This document shows positions 1 to 6,269 of a stretch of DNA of 8,079 nt, piece by piece (the stretch's first letter is position 1; each line of letters starts with the position of its first letter). The notes under the pieces were generated by a model that did not search any database, was not told where the DNA came from, and saw only the letters and a program-made list of their open reading frames with translations. This stretch comes from Elusimicrobiota bacterium. GTDB lineage: Bacteria; Elusimicrobiota; Elusimicrobia; UBA1565; UBA9628. The stretch covers positions 1 to 8,079 of the forward strand of contig JACQBB010000028.1 of the NCBI GenBank assembly GCA_016194625.1. Reading direction: 5' to 3'. The position numbers and the translations under genes are program-made.

Positions 1-1
1 C

Positions 2-847
2 CAGCTCAAGGGCATCCCCGAGAAGGTCCGCGTGTACAAGGTCCGCCGCGAGACGCCGCTCGGCGTCGGCCAGGTCCCCGTCAAGCCCGCGCCCGCGCCG
101 GCCTCCGGCTTCGCGCCGGGCGAGAAGGCGCGCCTGGTCGCGCCCGCCGGCGCGGCGCCGGCCGCGCCCGCTCCGGTCCCCGTCCCCGCCGGCGTCCTGC
201 CCTCCACTTGGAAGAGGCTCGCCGCGCTCGCGATCGACGGGATCGTGTGCTCGGTGATCCTGAGCATGTTCAGCGGCGGCCATTCGGCGAAGGTCCGCGT
301 GACCAAGAAGCTCGCCGCCCCTCCGGCGGCGGTGACCACGGACGCGAACGGCGCGACCGTCTCGGCCGGCGACGCCAAGCTGCGCTTCGACGACAAGGGC
401 GTGCGCGGGCGCGCGGGCGACGTGAAGATCAACATCGACGAGTCGGGCGTGCACGTCGAGAAGGACGGCAAGGCCGCGAAGGGCCCGGTGCCGGTGTACG
501 ACGACAAGAAGGGCACGACGGTCTCGGTCGAGGGCTCCGACGACGAGGAGGACGACCGGGGCGGCAGCCGCTTCTGGAAGCACTCCGGCTTCGCCCTGGT
601 GTGGTTCGTCTACAGCCTGGTGTTCTTGAAGATGCGCTCGGCGACGCCGGGCAAGCTCCTGATGAAGCTGAAGGTCGTCTCGATGGACGGCGCGGCGCTG
701 AACAAGCACCAGCGTCTGATGCGCGCGGCGGTCTCCGTCTTCTCCGGTTACGCGCTGTTCCTCGGCTACTTCTGGGCGCTGTGGGAGCCGCAGAAGCGCG
801 GCTGGCACGATCTGGTCGCCGGCACGCGGGTGGTCCCCGCCGAGTGA
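2..847 (+). CDS. RDD-family membrane protein, 5'-truncated; probable C-terminal part of a class III nucleotidyl cyclase fusion
   Basis: The frame is open to the left window edge, so the true start lies upstream; a GTG at 32 is only the first start-like codon visible. The first residues (LKGIPEKVRVYKV, bases 5-43) resemble the last strand of class III adenylate/guanylate cyclase domains, which commonly end LKG-x-x-x-P-V-x-V-Y-x-V. A Pro/Ala-rich linker follows (about 74-200). The RDD domain then begins: KRLAALAIDGIV with the R and D of the family motif and a first membrane helix (about 209-275), a long hydrophilic insertion (about 280-570), helix 2 (about 590-630), the TPGKLLMKLKVV motif (about 644-680), helix 3 (about 727-780) and the terminal WHDLVAGTRVV. 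RDD proteins are small three-helix membrane proteins of mostly unknown role. If the N-terminal cyclase is cytosolic, the insertion faces the periplasm. The stop overlaps the next start (GTGA). The RDD assignment is strong; the cyclase fusion is inferred from about 13 residues. Confidence 0.85.
   Translation, partial: QLKGIPEKVRVYKVRRETPLGVGQVPVKPAPAPASGFAPGEKARLVAPAGAAPAAPAPVPVPAGVLPSTWKRLAALAIDGIVCSVILSMFSGGHSAKVRVTKKLAAPPAAVTTDANGATVSAGDAKLRFDDKGVRGRAGDVKINIDESGVHVEKDGKAAKGPVPVYDDKKGTTVSVEGSDDEEDDRGGSRFWKHSGFALVWFVYSLVFLKMRSATPGKLLMKLKVVSMDGAALNKHQRLMRAAVSVFSGYALFLGYFWALWEPQKRGWHDLVAGTRVVPAE
341..484 (+). repeat. Three tandem 16-residue (48-base) coding repeats inside the RDD loop
   Basis: Within the RDD gene, key residues recur exactly every 48 bases. 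Asp codons lie at 341, 389 and 437. Gly codons lie at 350, 398 and 446. A Gly-Asp-x-Lys block lies at 368-379 and 416-427, but is degenerate in the third unit. Each unit reads roughly D-x-x-G-V-x-V-x-A-G-D-x-K-(hydrophobic)-x-(hydrophobic). The alternating pattern suggests short beta strands joined by turns. A looser fourth copy may follow (VYDDKKGTTVSVEG, about 497-538) before an acidic stretch (DDEEDD, about 539-556). The repeat separates RDD helix 1 from helix 2 and is probably extracytoplasmic. It diverges at nucleotide level, so it looks like an old protein repeat and not a recent DNA duplication. Confidence 0.65.
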
Positions 848-1947
848 CGGCTCCGCGGCGCTGGCTGCACTCCGCCGCGTTCGACCTGGGCTGGTTCGCC
901 GCGCCGCCGCTCCTGGCGGCGCTCGCCGTGCTCCTGATCCCCGCCCTGCGCGCGCCGGAGACGCCGCCGTGGGGCTGGCTGGTGTTCGTGGTCTTCGTGG
1001 ACGTGGGCCACGTGTACGCGTCCCTATGGCGCACGGTCTTCGATCCCGACGAGTGGGCGCGCCGCCGCGGCCTGTACCTGGCCCTGCCGCTCGTGCTCTG
1101 GTGCGCGGGCGCGGTCCTGTACATGTCCTCGCCGCTGGCCTTCTGGCGCGCTCTCGCCTACCTGGCGGTGTTCCACTTCGTGCGCCAGCAGTACGGCTTC
1201 ATGCGCGCCTACGCGCAGGCCGAGGGGCCCAAGCCGGCCTGGGAGCGGCGCCTGGAGGCGGCCGCGGTGTACGCGACGATGCTGTACCCGCTCGTGTACT
1301 GGCACGCCGACCCGACGCGGCGCTTCTGGTGGTTCGTGCAGGGAGACTTCGTGGCCCTGCGCGGAGCGGCGGGGCCGTGGGCGGGCTGGCTGTACGCGGC
1401 CGTGCTCGGCGCCTTCGCCGTCCGCCAGGGCGTCCGCGTCCGCGCCGGCCTCGCCGTCTCCGCGGGGAAGCTCGCCGTCGTCGGCGCCACGGCGGTGGCC
1501 TGGTACGTGGGCATCGTCGCGACGAACTCGGATTTCGCCTTCACGCTGACGAACGTGGTCGCGCACGGAGTCCCTTATTACGCCCTGGTCTGGCTGTACG
1601 GCCGGCGCCGCTGGACGGGGAAGGATTGGCGCGCGTCCCTGCACGAGCCCGCGCTGGCGCTGGCCTTCGTGGGCCTGCTGCTCGCCTTCGCGTACCTGGA
1701 GGAAGGCGTCTGGGACCTGCTGGTCTGGAAGGAGCACGCCGCGCTGTTCTTCGGCGCGGCGCTGGACTGGTCGCCCTCGCCGGAGGCGTCCGCGGTCCTG
1801 ATCCCGCTGCTGGCCCTGCCCCAGGCCGCGCATTACCTGAGCGACTCCTGGCTGTGGAAGTTCGACGGCTCCAATCCGGGCCTGAGCGAGGCGCTGTTCG
1901 GCTGGACGAAGCCCCCGGTAAGAGCGATAATCCCGGGACCCTCATGA
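844..1947 (+). CDS. Polytopic membrane protein of unknown function with spaced histidines
   Basis: A 367-residue protein starting at the GTG that overlaps the preceding TGA (GTGA). No strong Shine-Dalgarno is visible, so coupling is likely. I do not recognise a named family. There are roughly seven to nine hydrophobic segments, for example about residues 15-35, 43-62, 77-94, 99-117, 140-153, 179-193, 210-227 and 271-285. Histidines lie in conserved-looking settings: DVGH (H56), VFHFVRQQYGFMRAY (H111), YWHADP (H154), NVVAHGVPYY (H241) and PQAAHYLSDSWLWKF (H330). Such intramembrane His/Asp placement is reminiscent of metal-dependent membrane oxygenases, including the Brp/Blh beta-carotene cleavage type, but that is only a resemblance in pattern. 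Trp and Tyr are abundant. It sits between the RDD protein and the DUF4178 genes in one transcript, so it probably belongs to the same membrane process. Confidence 0.85.
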   Translation: MTAPRRWLHSAAFDLGWFAAPPLLAALAVLLIPALRAPETPPWGWLVFVVFVDVGHVYASLWRTVFDPDEWARRRGLYLALPLVLWCAGAVLYMSSPLAFWRALAYLAVFHFVRQQYGFMRAYAQAEGPKPAWERRLEAAAVYATMLYPLVYWHADPTRRFWWFVQGDFVALRGAAGPWAGWLYAAVLGAFAVRQGVRVRAGLAVSAGKLAVVGATAVAWYVGIVATNSDFAFTLTNVVAHGVPYYALVWLYGRRRWTGKDWRASLHEPALALAFVGLLLAFAYLEEGVWDLLVWKEHAALFFGAALDWSPSPEASAVLIPLLALPQAAHYLSDSWLWKFDGSNPGLSEALFGWTKPPVRAIIPGPS

Positions 1948-2579
1948 TCGAGAGCAAGTGCCCCGCCTGCGGCGCCGCCGCCGCCTTCTCGACCTCCATC
2001 GCGCTGTTCGCCGTCTGCCCGTTCTGCCGCTCGCTGGTGATGCGCAAGGACATGGACCTGGAGGCGCTGGGCAAGGTGGCCCAGCTCCAGCCCGACGGCA
2101 CGCCGCTGCAGGTCGGCGCGCGCGGCAAGTACAAGGGCGCCCCGTTCACGGTGGTCGGCCGCGTGCAGATGCGCATGCCGGTCGGCTTCTGGAACGAGTG
2201 GGCGCTGATGTTCGAGGACGGCCGCCAGGGCTGGCTCGGCGAGGCGCAGGGCACTTACGCGGTGAGCTTCTACGTGAAGTCCGACGCCCCCGCCGACCAC
2301 GCCGCCCTGGCCGAGGGCTCCAAGGTGGACCTGGCCGGCGAGACTTTCACGGTGCGCGACGCGTCCGAGGCGCGCTACGAGTCCGCCGAGGGAGAGCTCC
2401 CGTTCCGCCCGCCGCTCGGCCTGACCGAGACGGTCCCGTCGGTGGACCTGGTCGCCCCCGGCGGACGCTTCGCGACGATCGACTACTCCGAGAAGCCTCC
2501 GCTCGTCTTCGTCGGGGAGTATCAGGAGTTCGACGCGCTGGAGTTCACGAACCTCCGGAAGATCGAGGGCTGGGAGTGA
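1944..2579 (+). CDS. Zinc-ribbon DUF4178 domain protein
   Basis: A 211-residue protein beginning at an ATG that overlaps the previous stop (ATGA). The N-terminus is a zinc ribbon (C6-x2-C9 and C25-x2-C28). The DUF4178 domain follows: LQVGARGKYKGAPFTVVGR at residues 55-73, then WNEWALMFEDG around 83-93 and WLGEAQG around 97-103, which match the family signature of an IG-x-x-G-x-x-x-G strand, a W-x-E-W motif and a WL. A second beta-rich stretch (about 125-205) includes an EGELPF segment and FATIDY, also familiar from longer DUF4178 proteins. There is no signal peptide or membrane helix, so it is probably cytosolic or peripheral. The molecular function of DUF4178 is not established; it often occurs near DUF350 and membrane aminopropyltransferases, as here. 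Two further DUF4178-type genes follow directly. Confidence 0.92.
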   Translation: MIESKCPACGAAAAFSTSIALFAVCPFCRSLVMRKDMDLEALGKVAQLQPDGTPLQVGARGKYKGAPFTVVGRVQMRMPVGFWNEWALMFEDGRQGWLGEAQGTYAVSFYVKSDAPADHAALAEGSKVDLAGETFTVRDASEARYESAEGELPFRPPLGLTETVPSVDLVAPGGRFATIDYSEKPPLVFVGEYQEFDALEFTNLRKIEGWE

Positions 2580-2959
2580 GCGTCAAGTTCGACTGCCCCG
2601 CGTGCGGCGGCTCCCTGACCCTGCGGGCCGAAGGCGTCAGCGAATCCCTCGCCTGCCAGTACTGCGGCGCGGTGCTGGACGCGCGCGACCCGCGCCACAA
2701 GATCCTGGCGCGCTACCGCTCGAAGGTCGCCAACAAGCCCAAGATCCCCATCGGCGCGCGCGGCACGGTCCGCGGCGACAAGCTTGAGGTCGTCGGCTGG
2801 CAGCACCGCGCGGTGATGTACTCCGGCGTGGTGTACGGCTGGGACGAGTACCTGCTCTGGAACCCGTACAAGGGCTACCGCTGGCTGATCGAGTCCGACG
2901 GGCACTGGCTGCTGATGAAGACGGTGCAGGACGCGCCGAAGGAGCTCAAGGGGCTATGA
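2576..2959 (+). CDS. Short zinc-ribbon DUF4178 domain protein
   Basis: A 127-residue protein. The GTG at 2576 overlaps the previous TGA (GTGA), and a GAGGG at 2565-2569 lies 6 bases upstream, supporting this start over any later one; a later start would lose the first Cys pair. A zinc ribbon (C7-x2-C10, C27-x2-C30) leads into a compact DUF4178 domain. IPIGARGTVRGDKLEVVGW (residues 57-75) corresponds to the first strands, YGWDEYLLWNP (87-97) to the W-x-E-Y/W motif, and GYRWLIESDGHWLLMK (100-115) to the C-terminal strands. It is paralogous to the preceding gene and likely arose by duplication or by fission of a longer multi-domain DUF4178 protein. It has no membrane segment. The biochemical role is unknown. 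Confidence 0.9.
   Translation: MSVKFDCPACGGSLTLRAEGVSESLACQYCGAVLDARDPRHKILARYRSKVANKPKIPIGARGTVRGDKLEVVGWQHRAVMYSGVVYGWDEYLLWNPYKGYRWLIESDGHWLLMKTVQDAPKELKGL
2939..2944 (+). promoter_or_regulatory. Ribosome binding site for the gene starting at 2956
   Basis: AAGGAG lies 11 bases upstream of the ATG at 2956, inside the end of the preceding gene. A weaker AAGGGG at 2948-2953 sits too close (2 bases) to be the main site. This supports the ATG at 2956. Confidence 0.5.
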
Positions 2960-4359
2960 GCGCCGACAAGCCGTTGAACTGCCCGAAGTGCGGCGCGCCG
3001 CTCGACCCGAACTCGGACATCGTGTCCGGGACGGTCGTCCACGTCTGCTCGGGCTGCTACGGCTCGTTCTACCGCAAGGCCGAACTCGCGGTGCCGCTGG
3101 ACCTGTACGCGCCGAAGGCGTCCAAGCTCTCCTGCCCGGACTGCGGCAAGGGCATGGAGACCGGCTCGGTGTACGAGGGCCGCGTCGAGCTGGACCGCTG
3201 CAAGTCCTGCGGCGGCGTGTGGTTCGACGCGGGCGAGGTGGACGCGCTGCGCCGGCTGGCGGGCGTCGAGCGCGTCGCCCTGCTGCCCGGAGAGCTCGGT
3301 CCCGACGAGGGGCCCGTCGCCTCCGGCGCGCCCGCGGCCGCGAAGATCCCCGATTCGGTCAAGAAGAAGTCCCCCGCCGAGAAGCGCTCCTCGGACGAGC
3401 CGGCGGCGCGGCCCGTCGAGATGGAGGGACGCGAGCCGAAGAAGAAGCCGGCCGCCGCCGTGATCCTGGACGGCCGCCGCTACGCCCACTTCCAGACCAG
3501 CGTGCCGGTGACGACCGCGGTGCTGGGCGAGTTCCCGTGGGTCGCGAAGGTCGGCGACCAGGTCCAGATGAACGACTTCGTCGCCCCGCCGTACCTGCTC
3601 TCGCAGGAGCTCTCCGGCAAGGAGAGCGTGTGGACGCTCGGCGAGTACGTCGAGCCCGGCGAGGTCTGGTCGTCCTTCGGACTGACCGACTCGCCGCCGC
3701 CGCGGCGCGGCGTCGGCGCCGCGCAGCCGAACCCATGGAAGGACGGCCTGGGCGCCGTGCTCGCCGCGGCGGCCGTCGGTTCGGCGCTCGCGCTGGGACT
3801 GTTCCTCTTCAAGACGGCCAACGGCGCCGGGGCCGGCCGCACGGTCCTGGACACCTCGTTCTCCTTCGCCGCGACCGACCCCGAGAAGTCGCGCGTCACG
3901 CCCGTCTTCGAGGTGTCCGGGCCGACCGCGAACATCGAGGTCACGCTCGACACGAACGTGGACAACCACTGGGCCTACTTCGACCTGGCGCTGATCGAGG
4001 CGGACACCGACAAGGCGTACGACGTCGGCCAGGAGGTCTCGTACTACCACGGCTACGAGGACGGCGAGTCCTGGTCCGAGGGCGCCGCCTACGAGCGTGT
4101 GTACGTCCCGAGCGTGCCCGCCGGCAAGTACTACCTGCGCGTGGAGCCCGACGGCGACGCGTACCCGATCAGCCTGCACGCTCGCGTGCGCCGCGACGTG
4201 CCGCTGGCGCGCGTGCCCGTCCTGGCGATCGCCCTGCTGCTGCTGCCCGCGTTCGCCTGGTGGTTCCTGAAGGACAACTTCGAGAGCTCGCGCTGGATGG
4301 AGAGCGACCATCCCCCCGTGACGGCCGGCGACGACGATGACGACGGAGACGACGATTGA
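2956..4359 (+). CDS. Two-zinc-ribbon (TFIIB-type) DUF4178-associated membrane protein
   Basis: A 467-residue protein starting at an ATGA overlap. It has a first zinc ribbon (C9, C12, C31, C34) and a second of the zf-TFIIB type (C60-x2-C63, C82-x2-C85 followed by GGVWFDAGE). A charged, low-complexity linker spans about 113-170. About 175-250 is the region usually found after DUF4178 in long family members: VLGEFPWVAKVGDQV, then DFVAPPYLLSQE, W-x-x-GEYV and GVGAAQPNPW. A membrane helix spans about 264-285. A beta-rich domain of about 120 residues (about 295-412, ending near VPAGKYYLRVEP) looks like a beta sandwich and should be periplasmic. A second helix spans about 419-437, and the C-terminus is acidic (GDDDDDGDDD). 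Predicted topology: ribbons and acidic tail cytosolic, beta domain outside. It probably couples an outside beta sensor or binding domain to inside zinc-ribbon modules; this role is inference. Confidence 0.9.
   Translation: MSADKPLNCPKCGAPLDPNSDIVSGTVVHVCSGCYGSFYRKAELAVPLDLYAPKASKLSCPDCGKGMETGSVYEGRVELDRCKSCGGVWFDAGEVDALRRLAGVERVALLPGELGPDEGPVASGAPAAAKIPDSVKKKSPAEKRSSDEPAARPVEMEGREPKKKPAAAVILDGRRYAHFQTSVPVTTAVLGEFPWVAKVGDQVQMNDFVAPPYLLSQELSGKESVWTLGEYVEPGEVWSSFGLTDSPPPRRGVGAAQPNPWKDGLGAVLAAAAVGSALALGLFLFKTANGAGAGRTVLDTSFSFAATDPEKSRVTPVFEVSGPTANIEVTLDTNVDNHWAYFDLALIEADTDKAYDVGQEVSYYHGYEDGESWSEGAAYERVYVPSVPAGKYYLRVEPDGDAYPISLHARVRRDVPLARVPVLAIALLLLPAFAWWFLKDNFESSRWMESDHPPVTAGDDDDDGDDD
4345..4348 (+). 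promoter_or_regulatory. Ribosome binding site supporting the TTG start at 4356
   Basis: GGAG lies 7 bases before the TTG at 4356. It sits inside the GAC/GAT-rich codons of the upstream gene's acidic tail. Together with the TTGA stop/start overlap it decides the start of the small downstream gene. Confidence 0.55.
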
Positions 4360-4538
4360 AGAAGTACTACCTCGCGTACGCGTTCTGCGTGACCGCGGCG
4401 TCCTGCTGGGCGACCTGGACCGGCTGGTGGTTCTCGCCGGTCGAGAAGGTCGAGCGCGTGCCGAAATCCGTGCGCGACAACCCCGGCTCGTACCGCTCGC
4501 ACTACTCTTCTTACCACCGCTATTACGGAGGCAAATGA
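4356..4538 (+). CDS. Small aromatic-rich single-pass membrane protein
   Basis: A 60-residue protein with a TTG start in a TTGA overlap with the previous stop and a well-spaced GGAG upstream. KK at 2-3 precedes one hydrophobic stretch (about 5-26) that could be a membrane anchor or uncleaved signal. The rest is short, basic and aromatic: VPKSVRDNPGSYRSHY, then a Tyr/His-rich end closing in GGK. Fourteen of 60 residues are aromatic (8 Tyr, 4 Trp, 2 Phe). The SVRDNPGSYRSHY segment resembles, from memory, small proteins that accompany DUF4178/DUF350/aminopropyltransferase genes. The overlap arrangement on both sides and the position argue that it is real despite its size. No function is known; a partner or assembly peptide for the neighbouring membrane proteins is a reasonable guess. 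Confidence 0.8.
   Translation: MKKYYLAYAFCVTAASCWATWTGWWFSPVEKVERVPKSVRDNPGSYRSHYSSYHRYYGGK
4527..4531 (+). promoter_or_regulatory. Ribosome binding site deciding the DUF350 start
   Basis: GGAGG lies 3 bases before the ATG at 4535 and 6 bases before the in-frame ATG at 4538. Normal spacing favours 4538, giving a TGATG stop/start overlap of one base. Confidence 0.6.
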
Positions 4539-4759
4539 TGATCCGCGACATCCTGGACCCGACGCACATCGCCGCGGCCGTGATCTATTCGTTCATCGGC
4601 CTGGGCGTCTTCATCGGCAGTTTCTACGTCTTCGACCGCGCGACGCCGTACGACCTGTGGCACGAGCTGGTCGGCAAGCAGAACCGCGCGCTGGCGACGG
4701 TGCTGGCGGGCGTGGCGGTCGCGATCGGCATGATCATCGCCGCCTCGATCCTCGGCTGA
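4538..4759 (+). CDS. DUF350 family two-helix membrane protein
   Basis: A 73-residue protein (74 if the adjacent ATG at 4535 is used). The strong GGAGG favours 4538. There are two membrane helices (about 11-32 and 50-72) with the DUF350 hallmark loop between them: a polar FDRATPYDL (residues 32-40) followed by a charged segment and K47-x-N49-x-A51 leading into a Gly/Ala-rich second helix. Many DUF350 proteins are about 130 residues with two such hairpins; this is the single-hairpin form, so it may work as an oligomer. The biochemical role is unknown. Family members recur beside membrane aminopropyltransferases and DUF4178 proteins, as here. It lies 1 base into the small gene upstream and 7 bases before the aminopropyltransferase. 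Confidence 0.92.
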   Translation: MIRDILDPTHIAAAVIYSFIGLGVFIGSFYVFDRATPYDLWHELVGKQNRALATVLAGVAVAIGMIIAASILG

Positions 4760-4766
4760 GCCGCGC

Positions 4767-6269
4767 GTGACGCTGGCGCTGTACGCGTCGCTGTTCCTGG
4801 TCTCCACCTGCGGGCTCGTCTACGAGCTGGTCGCGGGCGCGCTGGCCAGCTACCTGCTCGGCGACACGGTCCTGCAGTTCTCCACGGTCATCGGCGTGTA
4901 CCTGTTCGCGATGGGCGTGGGCTCCTGGCTGTCGCGCTGGGTCGGGCGCGGCCTGCTCGCGCGCTTCGTGCAGGTCGAGGTGATGGTCGGGCTGATCGGC
5001 GGGTTCTCCTCGACGATCCTGTTCCTGGCCTTCGCCCACGCGGCGGGCTTCCGCGTGCTGCTGTACCTGGTCGTCGGCATCGTCGGCGCGCTGGTCGGCC
5101 TGGAGATCCCGCTGATGATGCGCATCCTGCGCGACCGCCTGGAGTTCAAGGACCTGGTCTCGCAGGTGCTGACGATGGACTACCTGGGCGCGCTGATCGC
5201 CTCGGTGCTGTTCCCGCTCCTGCTGGTGCCCAAGCTGGGCCTGCTGAACACGGCGCTGTTCTTCGGCCTGATCAACGTGGGCGTGGCGGCGGCGACGCTG
5301 GCGCTGTTCAAGGAGCAGATCCACGAGCGCACCGGCCTGCGCGCGCTGTGCGCGGTCGCCGCGGTGGCGCTGTCGCTGGGCCTGGTCTTCTCCAAGCAGA
5401 TCGCGGCGAAGGCCGAGGGCGACATGTACGCCGACGAGGTCGTGTTCGCGCGCACGACGCGCTACCAGCGCATCGTGCTGACGCGCTGGAAGGACGACTG
5501 GCGCCTGTTCCTGAACGCGAACCTGCAGTTCTCCACGATGGACGAGTACCGCTATCACGAGGCGCTCGTCCACCCGGCGCTCTCGGCGGTGAAGGAGCCC
5601 CGGGAAGTCCTCATATTGGGCGGCGGCGACGGCCTGGCGGCGCGCGAGGTCCTGCGCGACGCGCGCGTCGGCCACGTCACGCTGGTGGACCTGGACCCGG
5701 ACATGACGGGGCTGTTCGCGCACCACCCGGTGCTGTCCAAGCTGAACTCGCACTCGCTGACCGACCCGCGCGTGACGGTGGTCAACGCCGACGCGTTCCG
5801 CTGGCTGGAGCTCAACGACCGCCGCTTCGACGCGGCGATCGTGGACTTCCCCGACCCGTCGAACTACGCGGTCGGCAAGCTGTTCACCACGGCCTTCTAC
5901 CGCCTGCTGCGCCGGCGCCTGTCGCCGGGCGCGGTCGTCTCCGTGCAGTGCACCTCGCCGCTGTTCGCGCGCGTCACCTACTGGACCGTGATCGCGACGA
6001 TGGAGGACGCGGGCTTCAAGACCGCGCCGTACCACGCCTACGTCCCCTCGTTCGGCGAGTGGGGGTTCGCGATCGGCACGACGGCGCCGTACAAGGTCCC
6101 GGAGAAGTACCCCGCCGGCCTGCGCTACCTCACGCCGGACATCGCGCGCGGCATGTTCGACTTCCCCTCCGACATGTCGCGCGTGCCCGCCGAGCCGAAC
6201 CGCCTCGACACGCAGGTGCTCGTGCAGAACTACGAGCGCGAATGGTCCCGGATCAATCACGGCGGCTGA
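4767..6269 (+). CDS. speE: Membrane-bound polyamine aminopropyltransferase (spermidine synthase family)
   Basis: A 500-residue protein with a GTG start and no clear Shine-Dalgarno. The N-terminal half (about 3-210) has about seven membrane helices, including the family's GLVYEL (16-21) and MDYLGA (137-142) segments. The C-terminal half is an aminopropyltransferase: RYQ (232-234), DEYRYHE (259-265), the SAM-type GGGDG loop (285-289), the acidic D308-L-D310 that binds the nucleoside, NADAF (340-344) and VDFPDP with D360 and D363. D360 and D363 align with the catalytic aspartates of soluble SpeE. The family transfers aminopropyl from decarboxylated SAM to an amine such as putrescine. The usual DS-x-DP-x-GPA reads DFPDPSNYAVGKLF here, typical in my recollection of long membrane forms, so the acceptor may not be putrescine. 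No SAM decarboxylase gene is in the window. The symbol denotes the family, not a proven activity. Confidence 0.93.
   Translation: MTLALYASLFLVSTCGLVYELVAGALASYLLGDTVLQFSTVIGVYLFAMGVGSWLSRWVGRGLLARFVQVEVMVGLIGGFSSTILFLAFAHAAGFRVLLYLVVGIVGALVGLEIPLMMRILRDRLEFKDLVSQVLTMDYLGALIASVLFPLLLVPKLGLLNTALFFGLINVGVAAATLALFKEQIHERTGLRALCAVAAVALSLGLVFSKQIAAKAEGDMYADEVVFARTTRYQRIVLTRWKDDWRLFLNANLQFSTMDEYRYHEALVHPALSAVKEPREVLILGGGDGLAAREVLRDARVGHVTLVDLDPDMTGLFAHHPVLSKLNSHSLTDPRVTVVNADAFRWLELNDRRFDAAIVDFPDPSNYAVGKLFTTAFYRLLRRRLSPGAVVSVQCTSPLFARVTYWTVIATMEDAGFKTAPYHAYVPSFGEWGFAIGTTAPYKVPEKYPAGLRYLTPDIARGMFDFPSDMSRVPAEPNRLDTQVLVQNYEREWSRINHGG

Noticed and set aside
208..843. Upstream extension of the 844-1947 membrane protein frame
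   Set aside because: The extra region is Arg/Gly-rich out-of-frame translation of the RDD gene; the GTG at 844 in the GTGA overlap fits the hydrophobic N-terminus.
4330..4356. GAC/GAT-rich tract as a possible DNA repeat or regulatory tract
   Set aside because: It encodes the acidic C-terminal tail in frame and is too short and irregular to call a separate repeat.
4535..4537. Alternative ATG start for the DUF350 protein
   Set aside because: It is only 3 bases from GGAGG; the next ATG at 4538 has normal 6-base spacing. The difference is one residue, so this is a weak rejection.
2875..4569. Long open frame (564 residues) on the - strand opposite the zinc-ribbon membrane protein
   Set aside because: It is a shadow of high-GC coding on the + strand: composition is Arg/Val/His-rich without domains, whereas the + strand frame has clear Cys4 ribbons and membrane helices.
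5348..6241. Upstream extension of the flavoenzyme frame through the aminopropyltransferase
   Set aside because: It would bury the Tat signal within a long Arg-rich translation of another gene's off frame; the ATG at 6242 places the signal at the N-terminus.
4734..6260. Long open frame (508 residues) on the - strand opposite the aminopropyltransferase
   Set aside because: Low-complexity Gln/Arg/His-rich translation with no motif; the + strand frame has complete aminopropyltransferase motifs.
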